The notes beneath the pieces were generated by a model that ran no database searches, had not been told where the DNA came from, and saw nothing but the letters and a program-made list of their open reading frames with translations. A stretch of 6,727 nt of DNA from NCBI GenBank assembly GCA_041652255.1, contig JBAZHT010000091.1, positions 1-6,727 on the forward strand, given 5' to 3'. The position numbers and the translations under genes are program-made. The first letter of the stretch is position 1. The number at the start of each line of letters is the position of its first letter. The stretch is from DMER64 sp041652255. GTDB lineage: Bacteria > Bacteroidota > Bacteroidia > Bacteroidales > UBA932. Positions 5,157-6,727 of this stretch are shown piece by piece.

Positions 5157-6727
5157 ATGAAAAAGATCTATCTCATAAATATTCTGCTGTTATGCTTTTT
5201 GGCCGGTTTTTCTCATAGCGCCTATGCCGTAAAAGCCTACCCCGGGCCCATACAGATCACACAGCCCGACGGATCGGTCATCACCGTCCGCAAACACGGG
5301 GACGAGTTTTTAAACTGGACCACCAGCGGGGGCCTCCTGGTCAAACAGGGCCCCGACGGGTTTTATTACCTTGCCGAGTTTTCCGCTCAGGGAGCGGTTC
5401 AGGCCACCTCCACCCGGGTGCAATCCGGGCTGTCCCTGCAGGGACCTTCAACGGTCAGACCTCCGGCTGTGGCACGCGAACGCGCACAACGGCTCAGGCA
5501 GGATTTTGCACGGATATTCGGTTCCCGGAGTGATGTTACCCGCCTTTCTCCCGGGATCACGCCCTCCGTAAAAGGACCAGCACACTCCATTGCCACGGGA
5601 CAGAAAAAATTCCTGGTCATCCTGGCCGCCTTCAGCGACCTGGCCTTTAACTCGGCAAACACCCAAAACAATTTTTTCAATTTGCTGAACCAGGACGGGT
5701 ATGCGGAAAACGACGCAACGGGATCCGTCTGGAATTATTTTTATGAAAATTCATCCGGGGCATTTGACCCGCAATTTGATGTTGTCGGACCCGTGACACT
5801 TTCCAGATCCTTTTCCTATTACGGAGCCAATGACGATGAGGGAAAGAATATATACGAGCGGGCACGGGAAATGGTCATTGAATCGATTCGTATTGCCGAT
5901 CAGAGTTTTGGGGTGGATTTTTCTCAATACGACAACGACGGCGACGGGACCATTGATAACGTATTTGTATACTTTGCAGGGCACAACGAGGCCGAAGGAG
6001 GTGGCGATAACACCATTTGGCCGCATGCCTGGAACACTTACAATGAAAGCATTACAGTGGACGGGGTTACCACGTCATCTTATGCTTGTACCTCGGAACT
6101 CAGGGCCGCTTCCGGGTCTTCCATGTCCGGGATCGGGACTTATTGCCATGAATTCGGACACGTTCTGGGATTGCCGGATTTTTACGATACCGATGGCGAT
6201 GAAAACGGAGAAGCACGCGGACTGGGGGCTTTTTCACTCATGTCTGGAGGCAATTACAACAACGTGGGAAGGACGCCGCCGTACCTGACTGTCATAGAAA
6301 GAACCTTGTTGGGCTGGCGGCCCGACAGTTTTGAAGAATTGTCGGAAGAAGGGCCATACGAACTCGGGCCTGTTTCCGAAAACCACGCTTATGCCAACCT
6401 GACAGCCAACGACGGGGAGTTTTTTATTTACGAGTACCGGCAGAAAACGGGCTGGGATGCCAACCTTCCCAATTCGGGGCTGTTGATCTATCACATTGAT
6501 ATGTCAGACAATTTGGTGGGTGATGTATCGGCTGTTGAGAGATGGCGTACCTGGAACGGCATCAACACATATGCTTCTCATCAGTGTTGTGATCTGGTGG
6601 AAGCGGTATATCCAGAATCCGCCATCAGCTTTGACCATCAGATCCCTTTTCCAGGAACGAAGAAGAATACTTCTTTTACAGATACGTCTTCGCCGGCAGC
6701 AGTGGATTTTGCCGGGAATCACACCGG
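5157..6727 (+). CDS. Secreted M6-family zinc metalloprotease (partial, runs off the window end)
   Basis: The frame from the ATG at 5157 stays open to the end of the window, giving 523 residues with the C-terminus missing. A signal peptide of about 24 residues ends in AYA (22-24), suggesting cleavage by signal peptidase I; there is no lipobox. The pro-region has the typical M6 start, with TQPDGS (35-40) and GDEF (48-51). The catalytic domain has NYFYENSSGAFDPQFDVVGP (193-212), then the acidic DNDGDG (259-264), a probable calcium loop. The zinc site is HEFGHVLGLPD (331-341): ligands H331, H335 and D341, with E332 catalytic. A second acidic loop, DTDGDENG (344-351), and a likely Met-turn, SLMSGG (360-365), follow. 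The site looks intact, so an active protease is expected. Many family members carry C-terminal beta-sandwich or type IX sorting domains, which would lie outside this window. It sits 6 bp after the fimbrillin-like gene and probably shares its transcript. The target protein is unknown. Confidence 0.93.
   Translation, partial: MKKIYLINILLLCFLAGFSHSAYAVKAYPGPIQITQPDGSVITVRKHGDEFLNWTTSGGLLVKQGPDGFYYLAEFSAQGAVQATSTRVQSGLSLQGPSTVRPPAVARERAQRLRQDFARIFGSRSDVTRLSPGITPSVKGPAHSIATGQKKFLVILAAFSDLAFNSANTQNNFFNLLNQDGYAENDATGSVWNYFYENSSGAFDPQFDVVGPVTLSRSFSYYGANDDEGKNIYERAREMVIESIRIADQSFGVDFSQYDNDGDGTIDNVFVYFAGHNEAEGGGDNTIWPHAWNTYNESITVDGVTTSSYACTSELRAASGSSMSGIGTYCHEFGHVLGLPDFYDTDGDENGEARGLGAFSLMSGGNYNNVGRTPPYLTVIERTLLGWRPDSFEELSEEGPYELGPVSENHAYANLTANDGEFFIYEYRQKTGWDANLPNSGLLIYHIDMSDNLVGDVSAVERWRTWNGINTYASHQCCDLVEAVYPESAISFDHQIPFPGTKKNTSFTDTSSPAAVDFAGNHT

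Noticed and set aside
5830..6288. Plus-strand open frame of 152 codons
   Set aside because: It is an out-of-frame reading of the M6 protease. The in-frame reading holds the zinc site, Met-turn and calcium-like loops across the same bases.

Overview
The window reads as part of a Bacteroidota (Bacteroidetes) chromosome, probably a Bacteroidales- or Cytophagales-like organism; I cannot name a genus. The evidence is the protein families: a BACON domain, Bacteroidetes-style fibronectin-III-like lipoprotein repeats, a fimbrillin-like lipoprotein and an M6-family metalloprotease. Weak or absent Shine-Dalgarno sequences fit this. All genes lie on the + strand and are packed end to end with junctions between a 4-bp overlap and a 20-bp gap. 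There is no intergenic stretch long enough to hide another gene, and I see no RNA gene, CRISPR array, insertion sequence or intrinsic terminator.

Region 1 (1-2938) is a membrane-lipid block. It opens with the last 46 codons of a gene I do not recognise. Next come a CDP-alcohol phosphatidyltransferase (151-729), a TauE/SafE (TSUP) anion transporter translationally coupled to it (726-1523), a CdsA-type CTP:phosphatidate cytidylyltransferase (1534-2262) and a dolichol/phytol/diacylglycerol-kinase-type CTP-dependent lipid kinase (2264-2938). Read in reverse gene order, the three enzymes form a plausible pathway: lipid alcohol to lipid phosphate (kinase), to CDP-lipid (CdsA-like), to head-group transfer (CDP-alcohol phosphatidyltransferase). 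The lipid substrate and the head group cannot be read from the sequence.

Region 2 (2959-6727) is a cell-envelope block with clearly more GC-rich coding sequence. It has a lipoprotein with two near-identical fibronectin-III-like repeats and a C-terminal BACON domain (2959-3924), a fimbrillin-like lipoprotein with an acidic, surface-export-like N-terminus and an extra unassigned C-terminal domain (3936-5150), and a secreted M6-family zinc metalloprotease (5157 onward, cut by the window end). The 11-bp and 6-bp gaps inside this block suggest co-transcription, and so possibly a surface adhesin/protease module.

The boundary between the blocks is only 20 bp and has no visible terminator, so read-through from the lipid genes into the surface genes is possible. 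The least familiar features are the self-contained CTP-driven lipid head-group cassette with an embedded TSUP transporter, and the lipoprotein-lipoprotein-M6 protease cassette. A side observation is that GATC, and especially GGATCC, is well above chance here, with all nine GGATCC copies in frame as Gly-Ser.
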